A model generated the notes under the pieces. The model made no database searches. It was not told the DNA's origin and worked only from the letters and a program-made list of their open reading frames with translations. Positions 1 through 8,699 of a DNA stretch of 64,000 bases are shown here, piece by piece. The first letter of the stretch is position 1. Each line of letters opens with the position of its first letter. Origin of the DNA: Rhynchopus euleeides (Eukaryota; Euglenozoa; Diplonemea; Diplonemida; Diplonemidae); the NCBI GenBank assembly GCA_963210315.1, contig OY723289.1, forward strand, positions 1,364,001 to 1,428,000. Reading direction: 5' to 3'. The position numbers and the translations under genes were made by a program.

Positions 1-2
1 AG

Positions 3-362
3 GGCTGTTTTGATGAACCCCTCGCCCACCATATATATGTCAAAGAGCTCTTCGCAGCGCTCCAGGCGACACGCCTCGCAGCCGCTACGCGGCCGGGCTG
101 TGCGTTGGGGTTGCAGGTGGACAACACGGCAGCGGTGGCAGCAATCAACAAGGGCCACAGCAAGAATTACCTCGCGAATGACTTGTTGTGTGCCTTGTTT
201 GACACCGCAGACGGTGCGGGCATCTCCGTTTCCGCTCAGTGGGTGCCTACGCATGCACAGCGAGCAGACGAGTTTACCCGAGGCACTGTGGCATCGCCGT
301 GCCCTGTCCCCCTGGCGCCCCTCCCTGCGAGATATGCGGCGGTTGCAGCCATATCGCGTTAA
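3..362 (+). pseudogene. 3' end of a DIRS-like RT-RNase H gene (partial)
   Basis: The frame beginning at base 3 is cut by the window edge and ends in a stop at 360-362. It reads AHHIYVKELFAAL, then LQVDNTAAVAAINKGHS, then WVPTHAQRADEFTRG. These match, in the same order, the RNase H tail of the complete element at 3497-8671 (AHIYIKEMWAAAL, LKVDNLPVVRSILKGHS, WVPTHEQKADPFTRG). The catalytic-type acidic residues (E, D, terminal D) are kept, so the fragment may belong to an intact element that continues upstream. The two copies differ at many positions, so they are different elements of one family. I call it a partial gene; whether it is broken cannot be judged here. Confidence 0.8.
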
Positions 363-430
363 ACATTTCAAGTGTGGTGTACCCTTTCAATCCCTTGTCT
401 TTCTTTCCGCTACGCGGTCCCTGTGGGTTG

Positions 431-714
431 GGCTGCGTTCAACGAAAAAAGACACTTCTTTCCGGAGTTTAGCTAGCACGATTCAGTTGGGCGATTCATT
501 TGTCTGGTTTTTGCATACACGTTAAGTGTTCTAAGAAACCAGACATAACCAGAAGACCAACATCATGTTTGTGCTAGCACTTTTCCCTTTTGTCATCACA
601 CCCGTGCGCCAAAACAGGTTAGGCCTTATATTTGGCTGCGTTCAACGAAAAAAGACACTTCTTTCCGGAGTTTAGCTAGCACGATTCAGTTGGGCGATTC
701 ATTTGTCTGGTTTT
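431..714. repeat. 81-bp direct repeat pair, probable right end of a DIRS-like element
   Basis: Bases 431-511 and 634-714 are identical over 81 bp (both start GGCTGCGTTCAACG and end TGTCTGGTTTT). They lie just after the RNase H fragment, as B1 and B2 do in the complete element at 8404-8671. By analogy 431-511 is B1, 512 to about 633 is A2, and 634-714 is B2, which puts the element's right end near 714. The matching A1 copy would be upstream of the window, so the assignment is inferred. Confidence 0.7.
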
Positions 715-1885
715 ATACTCTTCTCTCCCAAAGTTCGTCAGTCGCGCAGTAGGTAACACTACGTTTATTTTTGTGGTTCGAGAATTGTCTGAACCCGTCT
801 TTCTATGATTGGCAACGCGTTACAAAAAGCGCAGTGTTAAACGGGCGGTGCACCAGCCGACGCCCAGACCACAGCTAATCAGCTGCGGTTTGTGATGTTC
901 ATCCACATGAAAAGTCAGACCGGAGGTGGGGGGTGCTCCCCTTGCGGTGTGTGCTGTGCAGGACGCGGCAGCATTCGCTCTGAGACAAAGGACTTGCCGA
1001 AGCCTGCCCGTTTCGATTCTTTCTAATCGGGTCCGACGACTGGTCCTGTCACCTCTTCTTCTGGTGGATGCGCACACGTGCACACCGATGTGTTCACCTC
1101 CCGAAAACCTTCACCCTGGACACTCGATTTCGATCGAAATGGTTTTGGTGTAGGGCCTTGTGCGCCGCCTGAGCCGCTGGTGCCTTTAGGTTCGTCATTC
1201 GAATGAGGTATGTGTATGGTTTCCCTGTCACGGTTTCTTCGTTTCCACCATTATTCGCCTTCTTTTCTTTTTTTTGCCAAACTCTCACTCGCTCGGGCAA
1301 AAGGGCGTGGTCCAACCACACCCCTTTTTCTACGCCCTCTCTTCTTCTGCAGGCATCGCCACGCAGATCATAGAATCACGGTACAAGCGACCCGATTGGG
1401 TGGTGTGGGTCACACTGCATAGTGTTCCCCTTCAGGGGATCTCGTGCATTTGCCCGTGTTCCTTTGGAAAAGGTCGTTGTATTGCACATAAATTCCAGTC
1501 AGCGAAATTCAAGGTGTATGGCTGCGCTCACTTCAACAAAGTATCACATACGAGAATGACCTCGTATGATCGAAGGCAGTCGGTGCTACGCATACACTTC
1601 TGATTCGGGCGGAGGGATGGGTGTTCTGCGTGCATCACCCGGGTCTGCATCGACAGAACAACGAATCTGTCAGAGGGAACGCCTTGGTGTGGCCACCAGG
1701 GTTGTCATCGAAACCGCATCGCCCTCAATGCAACAGTTCTTTCCGAAGGAGAAGAGGAATAAAAGTGGCGTGGGGCACTGGTCACGCCCCAACACGTTGT
1801 CAAGAATTCAAAACAAAAAGAAAGGAGGATTCTTCATATTCCTGGATTTCCCGAATTTCCTGGATTTCCCCCGGCCCCTTAGGCG
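715..1885. other. Non-coding stretch, nothing recognised
   Basis: I see no convincing gene. Reading frames here are short, overlap on both strands and show no recognisable motif. Base composition is moderate, with T-rich patches near 1260-1290. Confidence 0.5.
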
Positions 1886-2146
1886 ATTTCAGGGCGGACA
1901 GGGCGGACATGCCCGGACCCGGAAATCCGGGTGTCCGGATGTCCGGGTCCAATTTTGACCCCCCCCCCCCGGACATTTCCCGAATTTCCCGCCCGGACAT
2001 CCGGACATCCAGAAATGTCCGCCCCGGACAGGGCGGACATGTCCGGGCGGACATTTTCTGGTGTCCGGATGTCCGGGCGGACATGTCCGGACCCGGAAAT
2101 TCGGGAAATCCAATTTTGACCCCCCCCCGGACATGTCCGGCCAGGA
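1886..2146. repeat. Degenerate tandem/inverted array of TCCGGACAT units
   Basis: The stretch is built almost wholly of GTCCGGATGTCCGG and GGCGGACATGTCCGG variants. CCGGACAT and its complement ATGTCCGG alternate, giving many overlapping palindromes. The phrase CCAATTTTGACCCCCCC followed by CCGGACAT occurs twice (about 1950 and 2111), marking a longer duplicated unit. No coding role is likely: the open frames are by-products of the repeat. Confidence 0.75.
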
Positions 2147-2171
2147 CCTCAATAGTTTGATTTTTGGTCCA

Positions 2172-2282
2172 GGGGGGCCCTCGCTACCAAGTGTGACTGA
2201 GTGAGAAAAAGTGAGAAGTCAGCCATGTTTGGCTGACAACTGACGACTCGTGACTCACAGTGACTCGTAGCGAGGGCCCCCC
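2172..2282. mobile_element. 111-bp MITE-like element, family GGGGGYCYTCGCTAC
   Basis: Perfect 16-bp terminal inverted repeats: GGGGGGCCCTCGCTAC at 2172-2187 and its complement at 2267-2282. The first part (CCAAGTGTGACTGAGTGAG) reappears in opposite orientation at the right end of the copy at 9644-9753. No protein is encoded, so this would be a non-autonomous element. Target duplication is not clear. Confidence 0.65.
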
Positions 2283-3496
2283 AGAAAATAGTTTGAAAAT
2301 TTTTGAAATCTGGGTGCCCAAATTTTTTGCTCCTAAGACCGGCGATTTGTAGGGGGACCAGGTGTGGCTCTATTTTGGGGGTATTTTGGCCGATTTTCGA
2401 AATCCTATTTTGGTTTTTTTGCACTTTTTTTTGGGTGCTTTTTTGCACGATTTCTGTGCCTCAGACACAGATTTTGGTGTGAGTTTTGCGCTATTTTGAT
2501 TCACTCGGCCTCACCGATGCATACGATTCGAAAAAATGGCGAAAAAATCGCTATCAACAACGGTGAACGAATGGAGGTAGATGGGGAAGTGGAAGGACAC
2601 AGCACGCCCTCCCACTGCTCGCCACCTGTACACTACCTCTCTGTTCAAGGCGGTCAGTGCCTCTTGATGCTGCACACAAATCACTGTACATCCCAGGGCG
2701 CCTTCCTTGTGAGAATAGCGGAACCTCTGCGTTGCAGTTTGGTGGTTGAGGCCGGCGGTGGTGACTCACTTTGGTGACTGTGCTTCCTTCCCCCTGAGCT
2801 CGACCAGATCCAGGTCGACCTGGTGCTGTGTGGCTCCGGTGTGGTATCTCCTTGCTTCCTCGCACACATACACGTGGTTCCTCGCCACGGATGCCCACCA
2901 AGTGAACCCGAAACATATCACGGGCCCCGACGACCCTTTCGAGATGTCATAGCCGCAAGCCCGCAAACCCGATCGCATTCGCAAGGTGTTCGTCTCTGAG
3001 AGATTAGGCTCGGCCCAGCCTCCCGCGAGGTGTGAACCGATATGCCCAGCCCCGTACGCGCAAGCTTGGCTCCAAGACCAGGCACAAGCCACAGGGGGGT
3101 CTGGGGGGCGGAGCCCCCCAGCCGCCGGAGGCCACGGTAGCGAACGTCTGTTGACCTGGCTCCATAGTCGCATACGCTCAAGTACAACACAACTGACAGA
3201 TAGCACATGTCGCATGGGGGGGTCTGGGGGGTTCCGCCCCCCAGCCGCCGGAGGCCACGGTAGTGAACATCTGTTGGTTTGAGCTCGAGAGCAAGCCTCT
3301 CACACCACCGCCCTCCGACCCCCCTCTCCACCCCCAGGTGCAAATTTTTTTTGCATCCGGAAAATGTGTTCTTTTGACTGTTTGAGCACATCCAAGACCG
3401 GGAACATAAAAATTTTCAGCCAATACCAAGTAGGGTCACTATAAAATCCAAAGGAAAAAAGTGCAAAAAAATAGTGCAAAAAAATATTTTTTCCCC
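2283..3496. other. Non-coding flank with hairpin-containing repeat copies
   Basis: No gene recognised. Two copies of a short repeat lie at about 3098-3155 and 3213-3276. Each has a GTCTGGGGGG...CCCCCCAG hairpin followed by CCGCCGGAGGCCACGGTAG and GAAC(A/G)TCTGTTG. The end at 3397-3496 is A-rich and borders the left end of the DIRS-like element. Confidence 0.5.
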
Positions 3497-3632
3497 TGTA
3501 GCCTCATGCAATGAAGGAGGAAATGGAACACGGAGAAAGCAGGTCATTCGAGTTTACGGCACGCGTAGTGCCGTAATTGCAGAGCCACATCTCACCTCAT
3601 CACAGGTCGAGGTGTGTGCGTTTCACCACAAC
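3497..3632 (+). repeat. Split direct repeat A1
   Basis: Identical to 8481-8616 with a constant offset of 4,984 bases. It starts TGTAGCCTCATGC and ends TTTCACCACAAC. It contains a 9-bp inverted repeat TTACGGCAC / GTGCCGTAA at 3554-3576 with a 5-nt spacer, also present in A2 at 8538-8560. Confidence 0.9.
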
Positions 3633-3666
3633 TCTCACAACCTCTCCCAAACAACCAAACAACACA

Positions 3667-4695
3667 ATGCCGGACCGGAACGCAACCGTGATCATCGACC
3701 AGGCGTGGATCGATGTTCCGACCCCGGTTGTTCCGGGAAACGCAGCGGGGGTGGACGGCACCCCCGACTGCGTGTTTCCGGAGTGCGGGGCGCTGCACTC
3801 CGACGCGCACTCGTCTGTGTGTCGCATGTGTGGAAGGCGGACGACGAAGAGCTGCCTGAAGGCCTACATGGAGGGCACGGGGGATCAGACGGTCGAGAAG
3901 ATGACCGACCAGTGGATGGAGCCACACTGGGTCTGCCCCCTCTGCGCGCTGTATCTCCACAATGGTGAGGCAACATGGACCCTCAAGGAGGAGGACGAGG
4001 GCGACGCCGATGCCAACATGAGTGACGCTACGCCCAAGGTGAGGGACCTCTGGGAGTTGATGAGGGGTGTGGATAACCCAAACACCAAGGCAATTCTGGA
4101 GGAGGTCTTGGATGATATGCAGAGGAAGGAGCGGCAGGCGAAGCTGGAACGCGAGGGGCTGACCGGCACCCGCATCACGGTGGTGGAGCAATGGCGCCAC
4201 CGGATGCAGTCGCCAGCGCTGCACGCAATGGCCATGAGGGCACTGCGTGATCGTTTCGGGAAGGGGGCGGACGATGCGGCTGCGGCAGCGACCGGGCCCC
4301 AGCACGAACTTCGGGTCGCGCTCTCCGTGTTGGACATCCTGATCCCCATCGTGTCGACGAAGCCTGAGGCAGTGCAAGCTGCCCACAACCTCCTGGTCCG
4401 CTTGGAGGGGCTGCGCCTCCGGGAGTGGTACGGGCTCGCGGCGCAGCTGCACTGGGAGCGGCGGCTGGAGGGCATGCCGGCAAGCGCGCTGACGGAGCAA
4501 CTATTCAGGTCGCTCCAGAGCCAAGCCCAGAGCGAGGGCGAGAAGGAGAAGGCCAACAACAAGCGGCGCCGCACCGAGGGCGCGTGGGACGAGGAGGAAG
4601 AGAGGCCAGTGGTGCCGAAGGGAGGTAAGGGGGGAAAGGGATCCAACAAGGGCTTCAACAAGGGCTTCAACAAGGGATCCAAGTGGGGCAAGTGA
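3667..4695 (+). CDS. Gag-like ORF1 of the DIRS-like element, Cys/His-rich N-terminus
   Basis: 342 residues from the ATG at 3667 (MPDRNATVIIDQ); this is the first ATG after A1 in a good initiation context. Residues about 36-104 hold a Cys/His cluster (CVFPEC, CRMC, SCLKAY, WVCPLCALYLH) resembling a PHD/RING-type zinc-binding fold. The middle is probably helical, and the C-terminus is basic and Gly/Lys-rich (GGKGGKGSNKGFNKG repeats), suited to nucleic-acid binding. Position as first ORF fits a structural (gag) role, but I see no classic capsid motif, so the function is inferred from context. Confidence 0.7.
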   Translation: MPDRNATVIIDQAWIDVPTPVVPGNAAGVDGTPDCVFPECGALHSDAHSSVCRMCGRRTTKSCLKAYMEGTGDQTVEKMTDQWMEPHWVCPLCALYLHNGEATWTLKEEDEGDADANMSDATPKVRDLWELMRGVDNPNTKAILEEVLDDMQRKERQAKLEREGLTGTRITVVEQWRHRMQSPALHAMAMRALRDRFGKGADDAAAAATGPQHELRVALSVLDILIPIVSTKPEAVQAAHNLLVRLEGLRLREWYGLAAQLHWERRLEGMPASALTEQLFRSLQSQAQSEGEKEKANNKRRRTEGAWDEEEERPVVPKGGKGGKGSNKGFNKGFNKGSKWGK

Positions 4696-4725
4696 CAAGC
4701 CACACCTGCGCAGGGAGAGCCGGGG

Positions 4726-6603
4726 TTGTGCGGGCCGGCGACACCTCCCTCAGACACACCGCCACTGCACACACAGTCCACACTTCAAGGGGAACCAGCG
4801 GTGCCACAAGCTCAAGGGGAGCAGAATTCACGCATGCCGTGGCGAGTAAAAGCGCAAACCACACAGCCCAGTGCTCAAGGGGAGCCAGCGGCGCATCAAG
4901 CTCAAGGGGAGCAGAACCCACGCACGCCGTGGCTAGTAAAAACGGAAATCACACAGCCCAGTGCTCAAGGGGAGCCAGCGGCGAAGCAAGCTCAAGGGGA
5001 GCAGAATCCACGCACGCCGTGGCTAGTAAAAACGGAAATCACACAGCCCAGTGCTCAAGGGGAGCCAGCGGCGCATCAAGCTCAAGGGGAGCAGAATCCA
5101 CGCACGCCGTGGCTAGTAAAAACGCAAATCACACAGCCCAGTGCTCAAGGGGAGCCAGCGGCGAAGCAAGCTCAAGGGGAGCAGAAACCACGCACGCCGT
5201 GGATAGTAAAAACGAAAATCACACAGCCCAGTGCTCAAGGGGAGCCAGCGGCGAAGCAAGCTCAAGGGGAGCAGAAACCACGCACGCCGTGGATAGTAAA
5301 AACGAAAATCACACAGCCCAGTGCTCAAGGGGAGCCAGCGGCGAAGCAAGCTCAAGGGGAGCAGAATCCACGCACGCCGTGGCTAGTAAAAACGCAAATC
5401 ACACAGCCCAGTGCTCAAGGGGAGCCAGCGGTGCATCAAGCTCAGGGGGAGCAGAATCCACGCACACCGTGGTTAGTAAGAATACAGCCCAGTGCTCAGG
5501 GGGAGCAAATGGCGCAGCAAGATCACGGGATGACGCCACACAGGCCGTGGCCGGTCACCAACACTGCTCGGAGAGAGCAGGCGACAGAGCGGGCCGGCCC
5601 AGCAGTGCAGCAGACGGGATCCCAGGGGCGGGACCCGACAGCGGAAGGCCACACAATCGAGTCGGGGCTGCAGCGGTGGCTGCGCAGGGGGCCAGCAACT
5701 CGAGGACGCCCGCGGATGTCAGAGACAGCAACCCTCCCGGACGGGACGAGGGGGGAAGTCGTGTCTGCAGCCAACGCCGTTCTGGACCGGGCACTCGCGA
5801 ACTCCACATGGGACAACATCGCGTCGTGCTACCGGCGGTTCCAGGAGTTCCGTCAGGCCTGGGAGGCCGCCGAGGGACCCATCGACACGGGGACGGCGAT
5901 CATCTTGTGGGTCTCCAAGAAGATGTCTGTCGACAACGTGCTGCCATCCTCGGGGCTGGCCTACAGCTACGCCGTGTCGTCCGCGCACCGCCACATGCTG
6001 GAGGACACAGTGCACTCGCACAAGCTCGACGCGTTCAGACGGGGACTGAGGCGCATGGGGGCGGAGGTGCCCCGGACACAGGCGGTGCCGGCGACGAAGG
6101 CAGAAGTGGAGCAGGCGATGCGGGACGAGCGGGACCCCGAGGTGCGACTGGCACTGGGGCTGATGTGGCACGGGGCCGCAAGGTGCTCGGACGTGAAGAG
6201 TATTGCAACCCGAGAGGTGCGGGTGAAGAACGACGGGGTGGTATCTATAACCTGGAGGGGCACCAAGAACGACCCGTTCGCGAAGGGACAGACTACAGGG
6301 GTGTGTTTGCCTACGCAGCTGAACGGTGTGCTGGGGAAGACGATGCGGAAGAACCGGGACGGCGGCCTGGTTCAAGGCGTGTCGTACAGCAAGGTGTCCC
6401 GGGCGGTAAAACGGGTGAACCCCGCGCTGACGCCACACAGTCTACGCAGGGGGGCAGTGCACCACCTGATTCACAAGGGGCTCGAGTTGCGAGCGGTGCA
6501 GAAGCTGACCCGCCACCGGACGACAGAGGGGCTGCTGCAGTACGCCCCACTGGCCGCGACTCGTCTCGTGGAGGAGACCGCGACTACATCACGCCAGCTC
6601 TAG
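4726..6603 (+). CDS. Tyrosine recombinase (ORF2 of the DIRS-like element)
   Basis: 625 residues in frame 1. The first third is a 30-residue tandem repeat rich in Gln, Pro and Gly (QPSAQGEPAAKQAQGEQ, then PRTPWLVKT), followed by a recombinase fold. Catalytic residues of the lambda-integrase family are all visible: Arg486 (AARCSDV), His571 and Arg574 (TPHSLRRG), His597 (TRHRTTEG) and Tyr606 (LLQYAPL). The enzyme would join the circular cDNA to the chromosome without target duplication. The ATG at 4726 follows the gag stop by 30 bases. The frame is overlapped throughout by another open frame leading into RT. Confidence 0.88.
   Translation: MCGPATPPSDTPPLHTQSTLQGEPAVPQAQGEQNSRMPWRVKAQTTQPSAQGEPAAHQAQGEQNPRTPWLVKTEITQPSAQGEPAAKQAQGEQNPRTPWLVKTEITQPSAQGEPAAHQAQGEQNPRTPWLVKTQITQPSAQGEPAAKQAQGEQKPRTPWIVKTKITQPSAQGEPAAKQAQGEQKPRTPWIVKTKITQPSAQGEPAAKQAQGEQNPRTPWLVKTQITQPSAQGEPAVHQAQGEQNPRTPWLVRIQPSAQGEQMAQQDHGMTPHRPWPVTNTARREQATERAGPAVQQTGSQGRDPTAEGHTIESGLQRWLRRGPATRGRPRMSETATLPDGTRGEVVSAANAVLDRALANSTWDNIASCYRRFQEFRQAWEAAEGPIDTGTAIILWVSKKMSVDNVLPSSGLAYSYAVSSAHRHMLEDTVHSHKLDAFRRGLRRMGAEVPRTQAVPATKAEVEQAMRDERDPEVRLALGLMWHGAARCSDVKSIATREVRVKNDGVVSITWRGTKNDPFAKGQTTGVCLPTQLNGVLGKTMRKNRDGGLVQGVSYSKVSRAVKRVNPALTPHSLRRGAVHHLIHKGLELRAVQKLTRHRTTEGLLQYAPLAATRLVEETATTSRQL
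4785..5515 (+). repeat. 90-bp tandem repeat, about eight copies, inside the YR ORF
   Basis: ACACAGCCCAGTGCTCAAGG recurs at 4861, 4951, 5041, 5131, 5221, 5311 and 5401, exactly every 90 bases, with a diverged first copy before 4861 and a shorter last one near 5493. Because 90 is a multiple of three, two frames remain open across it: one gives the YR N-terminal repeat, the other a Ser/Gly/Ala-rich HTAQCSRGASG repeat. Copies differ at a few codons (CAT or AAG after GCG; CAG, GAA or AAA), so the array is expanding or being homogenised. Confidence 0.9.
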
Positions 6604-6692
6604 CGGCGGGGCGCATCCCCAGGGCTCTTGGGGCGTTCCCGTCGTGCGCCGCCCACCTCGCCAAGCCGAGCAACTTCGAGGGTATCCTGAGG

Positions 6693-8309
6693 ATGTGTGC
6701 CTACGCATACGACCCCGAGGGCGAGGGGGACGAGGCGTGCAGTGCTGGGCTGGACATCGGGTACGGCGGGGACTTCTCCGTGGAGGTGGAGGGAGCGCAG
6801 GTGCGACCGGAAGCCGAACGTGAGGGGGGGGTGCTGGCACCCATATCATCCAACAGGATGGCCCTCGACGCGGTCCGCAGCCTGGACCTCCACGGGGAGC
6901 TTGAAGATGTGCTGGACGTCATCACGTCACTCGACGCCTTCGAGAGCCTGCTGACGAAGCCGACAGGCGGCAGGATGGCGAGGGGCACCTCGCGGCACAT
7001 GCGGCAGCACGCGGACAAGCTGCTCGAATGGGAGGTGGTGGAGCCGATGCAGGGGGACCCCCAGATGACGATGCCGGCTTTCACAGTGGCAAAAAAGGCA
7101 GGGGATCTCCGGCTGGTGGTCGATGCACGAAAGCTGAACGCCGCGATGAGGCGCCCCCCTGAGATGCGGCTGCCGCGCATCAGGGACGTGATCGACGCAG
7201 TGCTGAACGCAGATGCAGCCGTGATCGCGGATGGAGTATCATTTTTTTACCAGATACCCCTCGCGAAGCCGATCCGGAAGTACTTCGGCATGCGCCTGGG
7301 AGATGGCAGAGGCGGCACACTCGACTTGTGGCTGAAGGTGCTGTGCATGGGGTGGTCGTGGAGCCCATCGATAGCGCAGCGCATCTCGAGGGTTCTCGCA
7401 GGGCCGGGGAACGTCGCATGGGTGGACAACTACATCATCCTCGGGGGCAGCGAGGAGGAGGCGGCGAGGAGATACACCGAGTTCAAGCAGAGGTGTGCCT
7501 ACGCGAGAGTCGAGCTGCACGAGGAGGCCGAGGGGCAACCCCAGAGACAGTTTGCGGCCTTCGGGCTGGAGTTCGACCTGCGGGGGCCGACGAAGAGGTT
7601 CCGCTCCTCGGAGAAATGGGTGGCGCAGCTGCTGGAGGCGGTGCATGTGCAGAACGTGTTGTCCGGGGAGGCAACACCCCGGGCATTCTTCAAGGTGACG
7701 GGGGCCATCGTGTGGTGGACGTACACACGAAGCCGTCATCTGTGCTACTCGCCAAACCTCATCGGGGCCATACGCAGCATCGCGCGGCATGTATCAACGA
7801 ACAACAACGCGTGGGACGAGCCCACCAGGATGCAGCCGAGTGCGGTCTGGGACGCGCGCGTATGTCTGCAGGCGATCGCGGAGAACCGGTGGGTGGACCG
7901 GGAGGCTCCATACGACGAGGAGTGCACAGTGTGGACAGACGCGTCATCACGCGCGTGGGCGGCGCTTGCGGAGACCGGCGAGGTGGCGCAGGGGGCCTTC
8001 GGGGCCGGCGAAGCGTCAGCACACATTTACATCAAGGAGATGTGGGCCGCTGCACTGGGGGTGCGGTTGGCCTCCCGGCTGGGGCGCCGGCGGTGCAAGC
8101 TGCGACTGAAGGTCGACAACCTCCCGGTAGTGCGGAGCATCCTGAAGGGGCACTCTGGCAATTACGTCGCCAATAGGTGCCTGCAGGTGCTGTTCGACGT
8201 CGCTGCAGCGGCGCAGCTGCAGGTGTTGCCCGAGTGGGTGCCGACCCACGAGCAGAAGGCCGATCCCTTCACGAGGGGTGCGCGGGGCGAGGTCGTCATC
8301 GATCTGTAA
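6693..8309 (+). CDS. Reverse transcriptase-RNase H (ORF3 of the DIRS-like element)
   Basis: The frame is open from 4683, but recognisable sequence begins near 6640, after or across the YR stop. I place the start at the ATG at 6693; a -1 shift from the YR frame is equally possible. RT motifs: fingers (FTVAKKAGDLRLVVDARKLN), motif A with Asp at 7230 (ADGVSFFYQIPL), motif B (LCMGWSWSPSIAQR), and motif C reading AWVDNYIILG (7419-7448), where Asp-Asn replaces the usual Asp-Asp. RNase H follows: WTDASSRAWAAL, IKEMWAAAL, LKVDN, and WVPTHEQKADPFTRG. No methyltransferase domain follows. The product would copy the element's RNA into DNA. Confidence 0.85.
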   Translation: MCAYAYDPEGEGDEACSAGLDIGYGGDFSVEVEGAQVRPEAEREGGVLAPISSNRMALDAVRSLDLHGELEDVLDVITSLDAFESLLTKPTGGRMARGTSRHMRQHADKLLEWEVVEPMQGDPQMTMPAFTVAKKAGDLRLVVDARKLNAAMRRPPEMRLPRIRDVIDAVLNADAAVIADGVSFFYQIPLAKPIRKYFGMRLGDGRGGTLDLWLKVLCMGWSWSPSIAQRISRVLAGPGNVAWVDNYIILGGSEEEAARRYTEFKQRCAYARVELHEEAEGQPQRQFAAFGLEFDLRGPTKRFRSSEKWVAQLLEAVHVQNVLSGEATPRAFFKVTGAIVWWTYTRSRHLCYSPNLIGAIRSIARHVSTNNNAWDEPTRMQPSAVWDARVCLQAIAENRWVDREAPYDEECTVWTDASSRAWAALAETGEVAQGAFGAGEASAHIYIKEMWAAALGVRLASRLGRRRCKLRLKVDNLPVVRSILKGHSGNYVANRCLQVLFDVAAAAQLQVLPEWVPTHEQKADPFTRGARGEVVIDL

Positions 8310-8403
8310 AGGGACCAGACGGAGCTGTGTGCCATGCTGGCGGCACGGGGCCATCTTAGCTGATGAGCGGAGCTCCTCAGTCCCTAGGGGTCCTAGGGGG
8401 TTG

Positions 8404-8671
8404 GGTGTGTGCGTTTCACCACAACCTCTCCCCTCCCCATTCCCCCGTGTTGAGTGACATGTGTCGATAGTGTTCCATTTTGTAGCCTCATGCAATGAAG
8501 GAGGAAATGGAACACGGAGAAAGCAGGTCATTCGAGTTTACGGCACGCGTAGTGCCGTAATTGCAGAGCCACATCTCACCTCATCACAGGTCGAGGTGTG
8601 TGCGTTTCACCACAACCTCTCCCCTCCCCATTCCCCCGTGTTGAGTGACATGTGTCGATAGTGTTCCATTT
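8404..8671 (+). repeat. Split direct repeats B1-A2-B2 at the right end
   Basis: B1 is 8404-8480 and B2 is 8595-8671, identical over 77 bp (offset 191). A2 (8481-8616) repeats A1. The join CCATTT|TGTAGCC at 8480/8481 unites the element's right-end and left-end sequences, as would a circle junction. Confidence 0.9.
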
Positions 8672-8699
8672 AAATTCCTATTTTCATTCCGTGAAATAG

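Larger units (their letters stand above)
3497..8671 (+). mobile_element. DIRS-like tyrosine-recombinase retrotransposon with split direct repeats
   Basis: About 5.2 kb. Left repeat A1 is 3497-3632 (136 bp). At the right end B1 (8404-8480), A2 (8481-8616, identical to A1) and B2 (8595-8671, identical to B1) follow one another. B1 abuts A2 exactly, and A2 overlaps B2 by 22 bp. This A1...B1-A2-B2 order is the split direct repeat layout known for PAT, Ngaro and Kangaroo-type YR retrotransposons, which are thought to integrate through a circle. No target duplication is seen (left flank CCCC, right flank AAATTC), as expected for a tyrosine recombinase. It carries gag-like, YR and RT-RNase H frames in that order, all without obvious breaks. 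Confidence 0.9.

Noticed and set aside
3592..4781. Long minus-strand frames opposite the gag-like ORF
   Set aside because: They mirror a GC-rich gene in the opposite strand, have no start context or motif, and cover an identified ORF.
4785..5515. CRISPR-like regular array
   Set aside because: The 90-bp units are continuous with no unique spacers and encode protein repeats; this is a coding tandem repeat.
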